Source: CAWKCE01 sp032127035
Lineage (GTDB): Bacteria; Actinomycetota; Actinomycetes; JAHEKZ01
Assembly: GCA_963848085.1 (NCBI GenBank)
Contig: CAWKCE010000001.1
Location: forward strand, 62,001-126,000
Length of the DNA stretch: 64,000 nt
Reading direction: 5' to 3'
Positions 42,097 to 49,493 of this stretch are shown piece by piece; positions within the stretch are counted from its first letter, which is position 1, and every line of letters starts with the position of its first letter. Made by a program: the position numbers and the translations under genes. Below the pieces are notes generated by a model. It made no database searches and was not told the DNA's origin. It saw only the letters and a list, made by a program, of their open reading frames with translations.

Positions 42097-42852
42097 TCAG
42101 GTGAGGGTGCCGGCGAAGACCTGCCAGGCCAGCGCGGACTTGGCCACCAAGCTCAGCGTGACGTACGCCCGCTCGCCGACCAGGTAGTCCTTCCACCGAC
42201 CGACCTGCCGGTACTGCAGCCACTGGTTGAGCGCGAAGATGTTGAAGAAGACGAACAGGGACACGATGATCCCGTAGACGAACACCGGAGGCTCGGCGCT
42301 GCTGGTGGCACCCGGGGCCACGAGGTAGATGACCACGGCGAGCCATGGCACGACCCCGGCCACGCACCCAAAGACGAACGGCAGCCAGCCGCCGTCGCCG
42401 GGCGTGTGGTACTTCTCCTGCAGCCAGCCGAACAGGATCATCGACGTGTTGACCCCGAAGATCGCCAGGAGTGCCGTGACGTCGCCGATGCCGACCAGCT
42501 GGGCGATGAGCACGATCATCACCGACGAGGAAAGTGAGTACTCCACCCACCGGTAGTAGTTGTGGCCGGCTTCGAGGCCGGACCGGTACCGGGGGAACAG
42601 CCACGGACTCGCGATCAGCAGGTGAGCGGCCGCGGACAGCGCGAAGAACAACGCCACACCGCGAGCGACCGGCAGGTCCCAGAGCACGATCTGGTCGGCC
42701 GGAGTGGTCCCCGGTGGACCCTCGAGGTAGGTAGCGGTGACCGGGAGCGTGAAGTCGGTGGCAAGGACCAGCACCAGGATCGCCTGCGCCGCGTGCGCCG
42801 TTGCTGCTACGACGTTGTAGCGGCGCAAGCCGCCGATCGTCGGGGATGCCAC
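42097..42852 (-). CDS. Heliorhodopsin
   Basis: A 251-residue seven-helix protein of the heliorhodopsin family, retinal-binding photoreceptor-like proteins with inverted membrane topology. Key residues are at family positions: the retinal Schiff-base lysine is Lys238 in SLVAKSALAWQVFAGTLT, and the counterion glutamate is Glu104 in YYRWVEYSLSSSVMI; their spacing of 134 residues equals that of Glu107 and Lys241 in heliorhodopsin 48C12. NIFALNQWLQYRQVG and GRWKDYLVGE are other family blocks. GTG at 42852 has GAGGAG upstream. No retinal-synthesis gene is in the window. It is divergent from the glyoxalase-like gene. Function is probably sensory or enzyme control. Confidence 0.95.
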   Translation of the reverse strand: MASPTIGGLRRYNVVAATAHAAQAILVLVLATDFTLPVTATYLEGPPGTTPADQIVLWDLPVARGVALFFALSAAAHLLIASPWLFPRYRSGLEAGHNYYRWVEYSLSSSVMIVLIAQLVGIGDVTALLAIFGVNTSMILFGWLQEKYHTPGDGGWLPFVFGCVAGVVPWLAVVIYLVAPGATSSAEPPVFVYGIIVSLFVFFNIFALNQWLQYRQVGRWKDYLVGERAYVTLSLVAKSALAWQVFAGTLT

Positions 42853-42989
42853 CGCTGCTCCTCGGTCAGATCGTCCAGGGTCCAGCGAGGCTATCCCGGG
42901 CGCCCACTGCCCGCGCGGCGAGACCCTAGATCGGGGTTCGGTTCCCGGGGTAGCGTCGTTCACGGTCAACCGCAGATTGGAGCACCGCC

Positions 42990-43778
42990 ATGCCCCTCGC
43001 CCATGGCCAGTTCGGTTGGGCCGACCTGATGTCCACCGACGTCGAAGCCTCCCGCGCCCTCTACGAAGGTCTGTTCGGCTGGGAAAGCCGCATCATGCCC
43101 ACCCCCATGGGCCCCGACTACACGATCTTCACTCGGGACGGCCAGATGGTCGCAGGGATGGGTCCCCAGCCCCCTGACATGCCACCCGGCGTGCCCTCGG
43201 TGTGGAACACCTACGTGATGGTCGACGACGTCGACCAGATCGCGGCCAAGGCGGAGTCGGCGGGCGGTTTCGTCGCCATGCCGGCGATGGACGTGATGAC
43301 CCAAGGCCGGATGGCGATGATCGGTGACCCAAGCGGGGCGGTCGTCGGCCTGTGGCAGCCGATGGAGCACCCGGGCGCCGAGGTGATGGGAGAGTCCGGA
43401 TCGGTCGCCTGGAACGAGCTCCAGACACGCAACCTCGCCGGCGCCACGGCGTTCTACGCCACCGTGTTCGACTGGGAGTGGAACGACTTCGACGGCAGCG
43501 GGTACCAGGTCGCGACGCTCGAGGCGAAGGAGGGCGACGACAAGACGGTCGCCGGGGCGATGACCATGCCCGACGAGGTCCCGCCCGAGGCGCCGAGCAC
43601 GTGGTTGGTCTACTTCGCCGTGGGGAACTGCGACGAGTCTGTCGAGCAGGCGGTCGGACTCGGCGCAACCATCTTTGTCCCGCCGATGACCATGGGACCG
43701 GGCAGATTCGCCGGGCTGACCGACCCGACCGGAGCAATGTTCATGGTCGGCCACTTCGACGAGCCGGAGCCGGCCTGA
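42990..43778 (+). CDS. VOC-family protein with two glyoxalase-like domains
   Basis: A 262-residue protein with two repeated vicinal-oxygen-chelate domains, residues about 7-120 and 137-258. Each has the beta-alpha-beta-beta-beta pattern (GWADLMSTDVEASRALYEGL and VAWNELQTRNLAGATAFYAT, each followed by an aromatic FGWE or FDWEW turn). The family includes glyoxalases, dioxygenases and resistance proteins; the two-domain type with these ends is common as a CFP-30B-like hydroxylase-named protein in actinobacteria. GGAGCACC precedes the ATG. It is divergent from the heliorhodopsin gene. Ligand unknown. Confidence 0.9.
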   Translation: MPLAHGQFGWADLMSTDVEASRALYEGLFGWESRIMPTPMGPDYTIFTRDGQMVAGMGPQPPDMPPGVPSVWNTYVMVDDVDQIAAKAESAGGFVAMPAMDVMTQGRMAMIGDPSGAVVGLWQPMEHPGAEVMGESGSVAWNELQTRNLAGATAFYATVFDWEWNDFDGSGYQVATLEAKEGDDKTVAGAMTMPDEVPPEAPSTWLVYFAVGNCDESVEQAVGLGATIFVPPMTMGPGRFAGLTDPTGAMFMVGHFDEPEPA

Positions 43779-43797
43779 CCGCCGTTCCTTCAGGTCG

Positions 43798-44007
43798 CTA
43801 AAGCTTGGTCAGCTTCCCGTACGGCGCCAGCACCCGAATCTGCTGGGCGCCGAAGTCGACGTGCACGGCGATGCCTTCCTCGACCGTGGTGACCGTCCCC
43901 ATCCCGTAGGTGTCATGCGTCACCCGGTCGGAGACAACGAACTCCTTCACCGGGCGAGGGACGACTGGGACGTTGAAGGGGCTGTTGGGCAGCGGACGCC
44001 GGCTCAC
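43798..44007 (-). CDS. Small protein resembling the UvrD/PcrA C-terminal tail
   Basis: A 69-residue protein. VSDRVTHDTYGMGTVTTVEEG followed by IAVHVDFGAQQIRVLAPYGKLTKL resembles the Tudor-like C-terminal tail of UvrD/PcrA helicases, which binds RNA polymerase, but no helicase is attached. The first 25 residues are proline-rich and basic. This could be a stand-alone RNA-polymerase-associated or nucleic-acid-associated protein. It converges with the glyoxalase-like gene, leaving about 20 bp. The assignment rests on motif resemblance only. Confidence 0.7.
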   Translation of the reverse strand: MSRRPLPNSPFNVPVVPRPVKEFVVSDRVTHDTYGMGTVTTVEEGIAVHVDFGAQQIRVLAPYGKLTKL

Positions 44008-44123
44008 GACGCGGTCTCATTCATCCCCCTCAGTATGCGCCTCTCGACGGCATAGGGCCACGCCCTCGGCCGAACCCATCCACTCGGCGGGTCCGGACGG
44101 GCATCGATCGACCGGTCTCGCGC

Positions 44124-44447
44124 CTACGAGTGCGGCTTCACCATGGTGAGCAGCATGACCGTCGGCTCCAGGGCCTCCACCGCATGCGGCAGGTTCGGCG
44201 GCATGTGGACCCAGCCACCAGCCACCAGCTCGGCCTCCTCCTCACCCAGTGTGAGGTGCAGCCGTCCGCTGACCACCTGGACGGCGACCGACAGGGCCGA
44301 GCTGTGCGTGCTGAGCTCCTGTCCTGCCGCGAACGCGAACCCCACCAGTCGAAGGTCGTCGTCCTGGTACAACGTCCGGCTGAGGGTGCCGTCAGCCGGA
44401 ACCGACAGCTCGGCGGCCAGGTCCGCGAAGACTGTTGCGGCCGTCAT
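44124..44447 (-). CDS. Cupin-domain protein
   Basis: A 107-residue single-domain cupin, probably a metal-binding small-molecule or enzyme protein. The beta-barrel pattern is GFAFAAGQELSTHSSALSVA for motif 1 (with substitutions: the usual HxH is HSS) and GWVHMPPNLPHAVEA for motif 2. GGGAGG precedes the ATG. It overlaps the preceding PLP-enzyme gene by 4 bp, so the two are coupled. Its weak motif 1 makes the metal site uncertain. Confidence 0.82.
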   Translation of the reverse strand: MTAATVFADLAAELSVPADGTLSRTLYQDDDLRLVGFAFAAGQELSTHSSALSVAVQVVSGRLHLTLGEEEAELVAGGWVHMPPNLPHAVEALEPTVMLLTMVKPHS

Positions 44448-45619
44448 GAGGCATCCTCCCGGGCGGCGGAGCTGACGGCGGGGGCGCCCTCAGTGCTCAG
44501 CAGCAGCACGACCGTATCCGCATCGACGCCGAGCGAGGCGCGCCGCTCGGCCGACCCCGCGCCGCGCAGCGCCGCTCGAGCACCCGCCAGAGAGGCAGCA
44601 CCGCTCGGCCCCGAGGACACCCCCAACCGGGCGAGGTCGTCCACCGCCACCTCGGCGGCGGCGTCGCCGACGGCCACTGCAGCGTCCACGCCCTCCTGAA
44701 GGCGGGTCCAGGCCGACAGTGAGGGCGTGCCGCAGTTGAGCCCGGCCATCACCGTGTCCGCAGTGGGGACCGACATCAGGCCGCCGGCAGCCAGGCTGGC
44801 GAGAAGACACGCCGCGCTGTCCGGCTCCACGCTCAGCAGCGACGGCGGGACGGCGTCGACCCCGCTGCGGTAGCGGATGACAGCGGCCTCGGCCAATGAA
44901 CCGACGCCGACTGGCACCGCAACCAGACCGATGGGCGCGACGCCGAGGCCGGCGACCTGATCGTCCACCTCGGCGAACAGCGTGGAGTAGCCGGCGACGA
45001 TCCAGTCCGGGACGTCGGTGTACCCAGCCCATCCGGTGTCCTGCACCAGCGCAGCGTCGGGGTCAGGCCCCGCCGCCGCGGCCGCCATCGCCACCGCGTC
45101 GTCGTAGGACCCGGGGACGCGCACCACCGTGGCTCCCTCTGACTCGATCACCAGCACCGCAGGCTGCCGCATCACCTGGGGCACGAAGACCAGCGCCGGG
45201 ACGCCCAGCCAGGCGGCCATTCGGGCGACCGCCCGGCCGTGGTTCCCATCGGTTGCGGTCACCAGGCGGAGCCCCGGCAGCGTCTCCGCCAGCGCACGCA
45301 CGTCGCCCAGGCCGAGGCCGTCGGCGGGCACTGCGCATCGGGAGGCGACGACCCGGGCCACCGCCCAGGAGGCACCCAGTGCCTTGAAGGCCGAGATGCC
45401 GAGCCGCGAAGACTCGTCCTTGACCAGGACGCGTCCGACGCCGAGCTCGAGGGCAAGGTCCGGCAGCTCGACCAGGGCGGTGGGCGCGTACCCAGGCAGG
45501 GACAGGTGGAAGGCAGCCGGGCCGTCCGCGGCCGGGGGGCACGTCCACTGTCGTGCGGCCGGACGGGAGTACCACCGAGAATTCGCGGGCGCCGCTCGAG
45601 GCGGTGGCGTCTTCGTCAC
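44444..45619 (-). CDS. PLP-dependent ammonia-lyase (diaminopropionate ammonia-lyase-like)
   Basis: A 391-residue fold-type II PLP enzyme resembling diaminopropionate ammonia-lyase and threonine dehydratase. The PLP lysine is in SRLGISAFKALGASW, and the ATDGNHGRAVARMAAWLG and VPVGVGSLAEA segments bind PLP. GTG at 45619 gives an N-terminus of usual length; a longer start at 45730 would be abnormal. The downstream cupin gene overlaps it by 4 bp. It would make an alpha-keto acid and ammonia from an amino acid; diaminopropionate is the closest known family substrate. A neighbouring exporter gene may remove amino acids. Confidence 0.87.
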   Translation of the reverse strand: MTKTPPPRAAPANSRWYSRPAARQWTCPPAADGPAAFHLSLPGYAPTALVELPDLALELGVGRVLVKDESSRLGISAFKALGASWAVARVVASRCAVPADGLGLGDVRALAETLPGLRLVTATDGNHGRAVARMAAWLGVPALVFVPQVMRQPAVLVIESEGATVVRVPGSYDDAVAMAAAAAGPDPDAALVQDTGWAGYTDVPDWIVAGYSTLFAEVDDQVAGLGVAPIGLVAVPVGVGSLAEAAVIRYRSGVDAVPPSLLSVEPDSAACLLASLAAGGLMSVPTADTVMAGLNCGTPSLSAWTRLQEGVDAAVAVGDAAAEVAVDDLARLGVSSGPSGAASLAGARAALRGAGSAERRASLGVDADTVVLLLSTEGAPAVSSAAREDAS

Positions 45620-45762
45620 CCGACCAGTGTGCGTCTTCCCGCTGAACGGCCCTCGCCGGCCCGCCGGCTGGTCAACCGGCCGCAGGGAAGGACCGATCTG
45701 CCCGAGCCGGCCGCAGCGGCGACGAGTCACCCCTGTCTTGACGGGGACTGCGCGCGCTGCCG

Positions 45763-46638
45763 CTACTCCAGGGGCAGCGGCGGCGGGGCGCCCTCACGGC
45801 GACCCAGGGTGATCCCCGCGCTGGCGGCGCTCACCATCACCAGGGCCACCACCTGGCGCGCCACCAGCGCCTGCCCCAGGACCACCAGGCCAGCGATGGC
45901 GGCAGCAGCGGGCTCCAGGCTCATGAGGATGCCGAACACGCGCGTCGGGAGCCGGCGCAGCGCGGTCAGCTCGAGACCGTACGGGATGATCGAGGAGAGC
46001 AAGGCCACTGCCGCCGCGGCGATCAGCAGCGACGGCTGGTTGAGCACCTCGAGCGCTCCCGACGCGCCGAACGGCAGCACCAGCACCGTTCCAACGGCGA
46101 GCGCAACCGCGAGCCCGTCGACACCCGGAAGGAGCCGTCCCACCCGGGCGCTGGCCAGGATGTACCCGGCCCAGAACACCCCAGCCAGTCCGGCGAGCAG
46201 CAGACCGGACAGCGGGATTCCGCTGGCGGTGTCCAGCCCCAGCAACGCGACGCCAGCCCCGGCCAGCAGGGCCCATGCCAGATCCAGCAGACGGCGCGTC
46301 TGGACGAGAGCCAGCAGCAGCGGCCCGAGGAACTCGACGGTGACCGCAACGCCCAGGGGAACGGTACGCAGCGACAGGTAGAACGCCGAGTTCATCCCCG
46401 CGAGAACGCACCCGAGGAGCAGAGCGGACGCCCAGGACCGGCGCGACCAGGTGCGCACGCTGGGCCGCAGGAGGACGACCAGGAACAGAGCGGCCAACCC
46501 GAGCCGCAACAAGGTGACCCCGGGGGCGCCGAGGTCGTCGAACAGCGTGCGGGCGATGGCACTGCCCGTCTGCACGGAGGCAATGGCCACCAGAACCATC
46601 AGCGGCGCCGGCACGCGGTCGACCCGTGACCCCGTCAC
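45763..46638 (-). CDS. EamA/RhtA-like DMT-superfamily exporter
   Basis: A 291-residue membrane protein with ten helices in two EamA repeats. Features include SVQTGSAIARTLFDDLGAPG in helix 1 and GLAALFLVVLLRP in helix 2, matching RhtA-type amino acid exporters. Such proteins often export threonine, homoserine or related metabolites. AAGGAG lies 7 bases before the GTG at 46638. It is in the same orientation as the PLP lyase and cupin genes but separated by 143 bp from the lyase gene. Substrate is inferred from family. Confidence 0.87.
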   Translation of the reverse strand: MTGSRVDRVPAPLMVLVAIASVQTGSAIARTLFDDLGAPGVTLLRLGLAALFLVVLLRPSVRTWSRRSWASALLLGCVLAGMNSAFYLSLRTVPLGVAVTVEFLGPLLLALVQTRRLLDLAWALLAGAGVALLGLDTASGIPLSGLLLAGLAGVFWAGYILASARVGRLLPGVDGLAVALAVGTVLVLPFGASGALEVLNQPSLLIAAAAVALLSSIIPYGLELTALRRLPTRVFGILMSLEPAAAAIAGLVVLGQALVARQVVALVMVSAASAGITLGRREGAPPPLPLE

Positions 46639-46737
46639 GTCGTGGCTCCTTCGCGGTCGGATGGCGCCGCGGGCAGGTAGATCGACGCCGATCGTTGCGC
46701 CAGCGTAGGTGGACCGCGCCGAGCCGTTGCGAGCGCT

Positions 46738-46785
46738 CCGTTCGGTCGCCTGGCCGGCGGAGCCACCCGGCGAGGGACCGAACGG
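46738..46785 (-). terminator. Hairpin just downstream of the TetR gene
   Basis: CCGTTCGGTC pairs perfectly with GACCGAACGG (10 bp) around a 28-base GC-rich loop, starting 3 bases after the TetR stop at 46789. No T-tract. Confidence 0.5.
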
Positions 46786-46788
46786 TCG

Positions 46789-47466
46789 TCAGCGGCCCGA
46801 CGCGGATCCCGGAGCGGTCAGCAGCCCCTGCTTGAGCTGGCCAGCAAGCCACGCCGAGTAGGACGCCTCGGTCCACCCGCACTCGCGTACGAGCGTCTCG
46901 TAGTGACCGGGATCGTTGAACATCCACACGACATCGGTCGCCCGGTCCCGGTCGACACCAGACGGCAGCCGACCCAAGGACAGCATCTGCTCGACGACCA
47001 TGCCGGCACCCGCGCGACGGTTCGTCTGCAGGGTTTCCCACAGCACCGTCATGTCCGGCGAGTCGTCGGTGGCACGGCGGACTACTTCGAACATGCGACC
47101 GGCTCGGGAGCCGATGCGTGCGCAGACCTGTGCGTACGAGTCGAGGACCGCGTGCTGGGTCGTTGCCTCCCACACCGGACGGAACCACGGTCGTTCGGCG
47201 ACCGGGATCAGCTCGTCGTCACCGGCGAGCGACTGCTCCAGGACCTCGCGAAGCAGCCCCGCCTTCGACCCGAACGCCGCGAAGACCGTCGGGCGGGCGA
47301 CGCCGGCGGCCGCGGCGATCTGTGCCAGGGAGGTGGCGGCAAACCCGTGCTCGGCGAACAGCTCGGTGGCCGCCACGACGATCGCACGGCGAGTGCGTCG
47401 CGCCCCCGCCGCTCGCTGCGGAGACCGGTACGGCCTCCTCACCGGGGGGCTCTTGACGCTGTCCAC
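46789..47466 (-). CDS. TetR-family transcriptional regulator
   Basis: A 225-residue TetR regulator. The HTH (RRTRRAIVVAATELFAEHG, LAQIAAAAGVARPTVFAAFG) is canonical, followed by an alpha-helical ligand domain. GTG at 47466 is preferred to ATG at 47493 because TATGCT lies 6 bases upstream, fitting a leaderless transcript, and the extra residues (MNRHEYAEN) are AT-rich promoter DNA. It is divergent from a cupin gene whose promoter overlaps its own, so autoregulation and control of the cupin-GNAT side is likely. Ligand unknown. Confidence 0.9.
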   Translation of the reverse strand: MDSVKSPPVRRPYRSPQRAAGARRTRRAIVVAATELFAEHGFAATSLAQIAAAAGVARPTVFAAFGSKAGLLREVLEQSLAGDDELIPVAERPWFRPVWEATTQHAVLDSYAQVCARIGSRAGRMFEVVRRATDDSPDMTVLWETLQTNRRAGAGMVVEQMLSLGRLPSGVDRDRATDVVWMFNDPGHYETLVRECGWTEASYSAWLAGQLKQGLLTAPGSASGR

Positions 47467-47480
47467 ATTTTCAGCATACT
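47453..47480 (+). promoter_or_regulatory. Predicted sigma-70 type promoter of the cupin gene
   Basis: TTGACG (47453-47458), 16 bases, then CATACT (47475-47480). It sits in the lowest-GC part of this region and overlaps the minus-strand TATGCT box of the TetR gene. Confidence 0.5.
47473..47478 (-). promoter_or_regulatory. Predicted -10 box of the TetR gene
   Basis: TATGCT on the minus strand is 6 bases before the GTG at 47466. It overlaps the plus-strand CATACT -10 of the cupin gene, so transcription of the two would interfere. Confidence 0.5.
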
Positions 47481-47519
47481 CATGTCTATTCATTTATCGA
47501 TGCTTGCGGAAGGACCCCC

Positions 47520-48011
47520 GTGGCCGACCTCAGCACGGTTCTGCCGTACGTCCGCCGACGGGACGAGGGCGAGGCCTGGTGGTTCCTGGGGAACCTGGTC
47601 ACGCTCAAGGCGGCCGGAGCCCAGACCCGCGGCCAGCTCACCGTCGCGGAGTTCGTCAACCCCGCCGGCTTCGCCCCTCCCGTTCACCGCCACCGTCGCG
47701 AGGATGAGCTGTTCTACGTCATCTCGGGGAACGCCGTGTTCTCGTGCGCCGACACGGAGCTTCCCGCCGGGCCCGGCGACTTCGTCTTCCTCCCCGTGGG
47801 CCTTGCGCACACCTTCCTCGTCGGGGCCGACGAGCCGCTGCGGGCGCTGCAGATCACCACGCCATCCGGGTTCGAGGGCTTCGCCGCCGCTGTGGGAGAA
47901 CCGGCCTCGGAACGCCGGCTCCCCGACCCCGCCGCGCTCGACCCTGCTGCGCTCGCGCACGCCGCGGAGCTGTTCGACATCGAGATCCTCGGTCCGCCAC
48001 CCGGCCACTGA
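47520..48011 (+). CDS. Cupin-domain protein
   Basis: A 163-residue single-domain cupin. Motif 1 is VHRHRREDELFYVISG, with His, His and Glu metal ligands, and motif 2 is PAGPGDFVFLPVGLAHTFLV. This resembles quercetin-dioxygenase-like and polyketide-related cupins. GGAAGGA precedes the GTG. The divergent TetR gene probably regulates it. The C-terminal half is alanine-rich and less conserved. Enzymatic activity cannot be assigned. Confidence 0.88.
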   Translation: MADLSTVLPYVRRRDEGEAWWFLGNLVTLKAAGAQTRGQLTVAEFVNPAGFAPPVHRHRREDELFYVISGNAVFSCADTELPAGPGDFVFLPVGLAHTFLVGADEPLRALQITTPSGFEGFAAAVGEPASERRLPDPAALDPAALAHAAELFDIEILGPPPGH

Positions 48012-48066
48012 CCAGCGCAGGCTCGGTCGGCCACCGTGCGCTGCCGTGCGCTGGCAGGATCGCGTC

Positions 48067-48636
48067 ATGCGCCTCGTCCGACCCGCGCCGGAGCACCTGG
48101 CCAGCTACCTCGACGCACTCGACCGGGGTTGGTCTCCCGACCCGGACTCACCGGGCATCGTGGCGGACGAACGGCGACACATCGCCGACGACCCGACGGG
48201 CTTCCTGGCCCTGATGGACGACCGGGACGCCCGCGGCGGCCGGATCCCGCTTCCCGACGGCACGACGGTGCCCCGCCTGCCAGGCCTGCGCCGCTGGCTG
48301 TGGGACGGCGAGTTCTGCGGCTACCTGGGAATCCGGTGGCAGCCCGGGACGCTGGACCTGCCACCGCACTGCCTGGGGCACATCGGCTACACGGTGGTGC
48401 CGTGGAAGCGGCGCCGAGGCTACGCGACTCTGGCGCTCCGCCATGCGCTTCCCCTGGCCGCCGCCGAGGGGCTGTCTTCAGTGACCATCACGACGGACCC
48501 CGACAACTTCGCTTCGCGGCGGGTCATCGAGGCGAACGGGGGGGTGTTGGTGGGCTCCTTCGACATGCCGGACTCCCACGGGGGCGGGATGGGGCTGGAG
48601 TACCGCATCGACCTCGGGCCCGGGTCCGACGGCTGA
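48067..48636 (+). CDS. GNAT-family N-acetyltransferase
   Basis: A 189-residue acetyltransferase of the GNAT fold. The acetyl-CoA pyrophosphate loop is VVPWKRRRGYATLALRHAL, matching the Q/RxxGxG/A signature with KRRRGYA, and the preceding strand is HCLGHIGYTV. The C-terminal ITTDPDNFASRRVIEANGG is the typical donor/acceptor-site block. It follows the cupin gene by 56 bp in the same orientation; an operon is plausible. The acceptor substrate is unknown. Confidence 0.9.
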   Translation: MRLVRPAPEHLASYLDALDRGWSPDPDSPGIVADERRHIADDPTGFLALMDDRDARGGRIPLPDGTTVPRLPGLRRWLWDGEFCGYLGIRWQPGTLDLPPHCLGHIGYTVVPWKRRRGYATLALRHALPLAAAEGLSSVTITTDPDNFASRRVIEANGGVLVGSFDMPDSHGGGMGLEYRIDLGPGSDG

Positions 48637-48677
48637 CTCTGCCGCGGGTCGCTGCGGCGTCCCCCACACGCGACGAA

Positions 48678-48711
48678 CCCCTGCCCGGCCGAAACCTCGG
48701 CCGGGCAGGGG
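48678..48711. terminator. Perfect 15-bp stem-loop between GNAT and fasciclin genes
   Basis: CCCCTGCCCGGCCGA pairs exactly with TCGGCCGGGCAGGGG around an AACC loop. It lies between convergent genes and would terminate transcription from both sides; it is the strongest simple hairpin in the window. Confidence 0.85.
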
Positions 48712-48728
48712 CGTTGTCGCTGCGTGGG

Positions 48729-49292
48729 TCAGCTGGTCAGCGCTGCCACGTCCACATCGCTCGGCACCAGAACGGCGTCGATGACGTGGATGACGCCGTT
48801 GGACGCCTCGATGTCGGCGGTGGTGACCATCGCACCGTTGACGGTCACTCCGTCAGCTGTGCTGAGCGCCACCGTCTGGCCCTCGACCGTCGCCACGTCG
48901 CCGTCGCTGATCTGGTCGGACATCACCTCACCGGCCACGACGTGGTAGGTCAGGATCTTCGCCAGCGTCTCCTTGTTCTCCGGAAGGAGCAGAGCGTCGA
49001 GCACGCCCGGGGGCAGCGCGGCGAACGCCTCGTCGGTGGGCGCGAAGACGGTGAACGGTCCGTCGCCGCTCAGCGTGTCGACCAGGTCGGCCGCCTGGAC
49101 CGCAGCCACCAGCGTCGTGAAGTCGCCGCTGGCGGACGCGACGTCGACGATCGTGCCGGCCGCCTCGGATGTCATCGTGTCGCTGGCACTGGCCTCCGGG
49201 GCCGCTGACGGGTCGTCAGTGGTCCCGCATGCGGTCAGCAGCAGGAACGCGGCCGCCGCACCAACGGCGGCCAGAGCTCGGTTGGTCCTCAT
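48729..49292 (-). CDS. Fasciclin-domain lipoprotein
   Basis: A 187-residue secreted lipoprotein. Lipobox LLTAC ends the signal peptide MRTNRALAAVGAAAAFLL. The single FAS1 domain spans residues about 50-185 with the H1 box FTVFAPTDEAFAALPP, the YH motif region LTYHVVAGEVM and the H2 box VIHVIDAVLVP. FAS1 proteins are extracellular adhesion modules, comparable with mycobacterial MPT70/MPT83. GGGAG precedes the ATG. It converges with the GNAT gene across a strong terminator. Confidence 0.95.
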   Translation of the reverse strand: MRTNRALAAVGAAAAFLLLTACGTTDDPSAAPEASASDTMTSEAAGTIVDVASASGDFTTLVAAVQAADLVDTLSGDGPFTVFAPTDEAFAALPPGVLDALLLPENKETLAKILTYHVVAGEVMSDQISDGDVATVEGQTVALSTADGVTVNGAMVTTADIEASNGVIHVIDAVLVPSDVDVAALTS

Positions 49293-49305
49293 GGTCGTCT
49301 CCCTG

Positions 49306-49330
49306 CGTCTCGAATGATGCTGTCGAGACG
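49306..49330. promoter_or_regulatory. 8-bp inverted repeat upstream of the fasciclin gene
   Basis: CGTCTCGA-N9-TCGAGACG lies 14 bp upstream of the fasciclin ATG, in the leader or promoter. It could be an operator or a short RNA hairpin. Confidence 0.35.
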
Positions 49331-49461
49331 TTCTTCCGTCGGAACCACGAATCCGGATGCGTCAATCGCCAAACAGGTGACGTGACGAAGCCCACATCCG
49401 CTCCTGCCACACGCTGCACTGCCCCGCGAGCGGGTGCTCCGCGCTCACACTGCCCGGTCCG

Positions 49462-49493
49462 CACGCTGGCCAGGTTCTAACCTGGCCAGCGTG
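49462..49493. promoter_or_regulatory. 32-bp perfect palindrome over the ankyrin-gene promoter and start
   Basis: CACGCTGGCCAGGTT-CT-AACCTGGCCAGCGTG has 15-bp perfect arms. It contains the TAACCT -10 box (49478-49483) and ends with the GTG start codon, so a protein bound here would block both transcription and initiation. Confidence 0.65.
49478..49483 (+). promoter_or_regulatory. Predicted -10 box of the ankyrin gene
   Basis: TAACCT lies 7 bases before the GTG at 49491. It sits inside the 32-bp palindrome. There is no ribosome binding site, suggesting a leaderless transcript. Confidence 0.5.
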
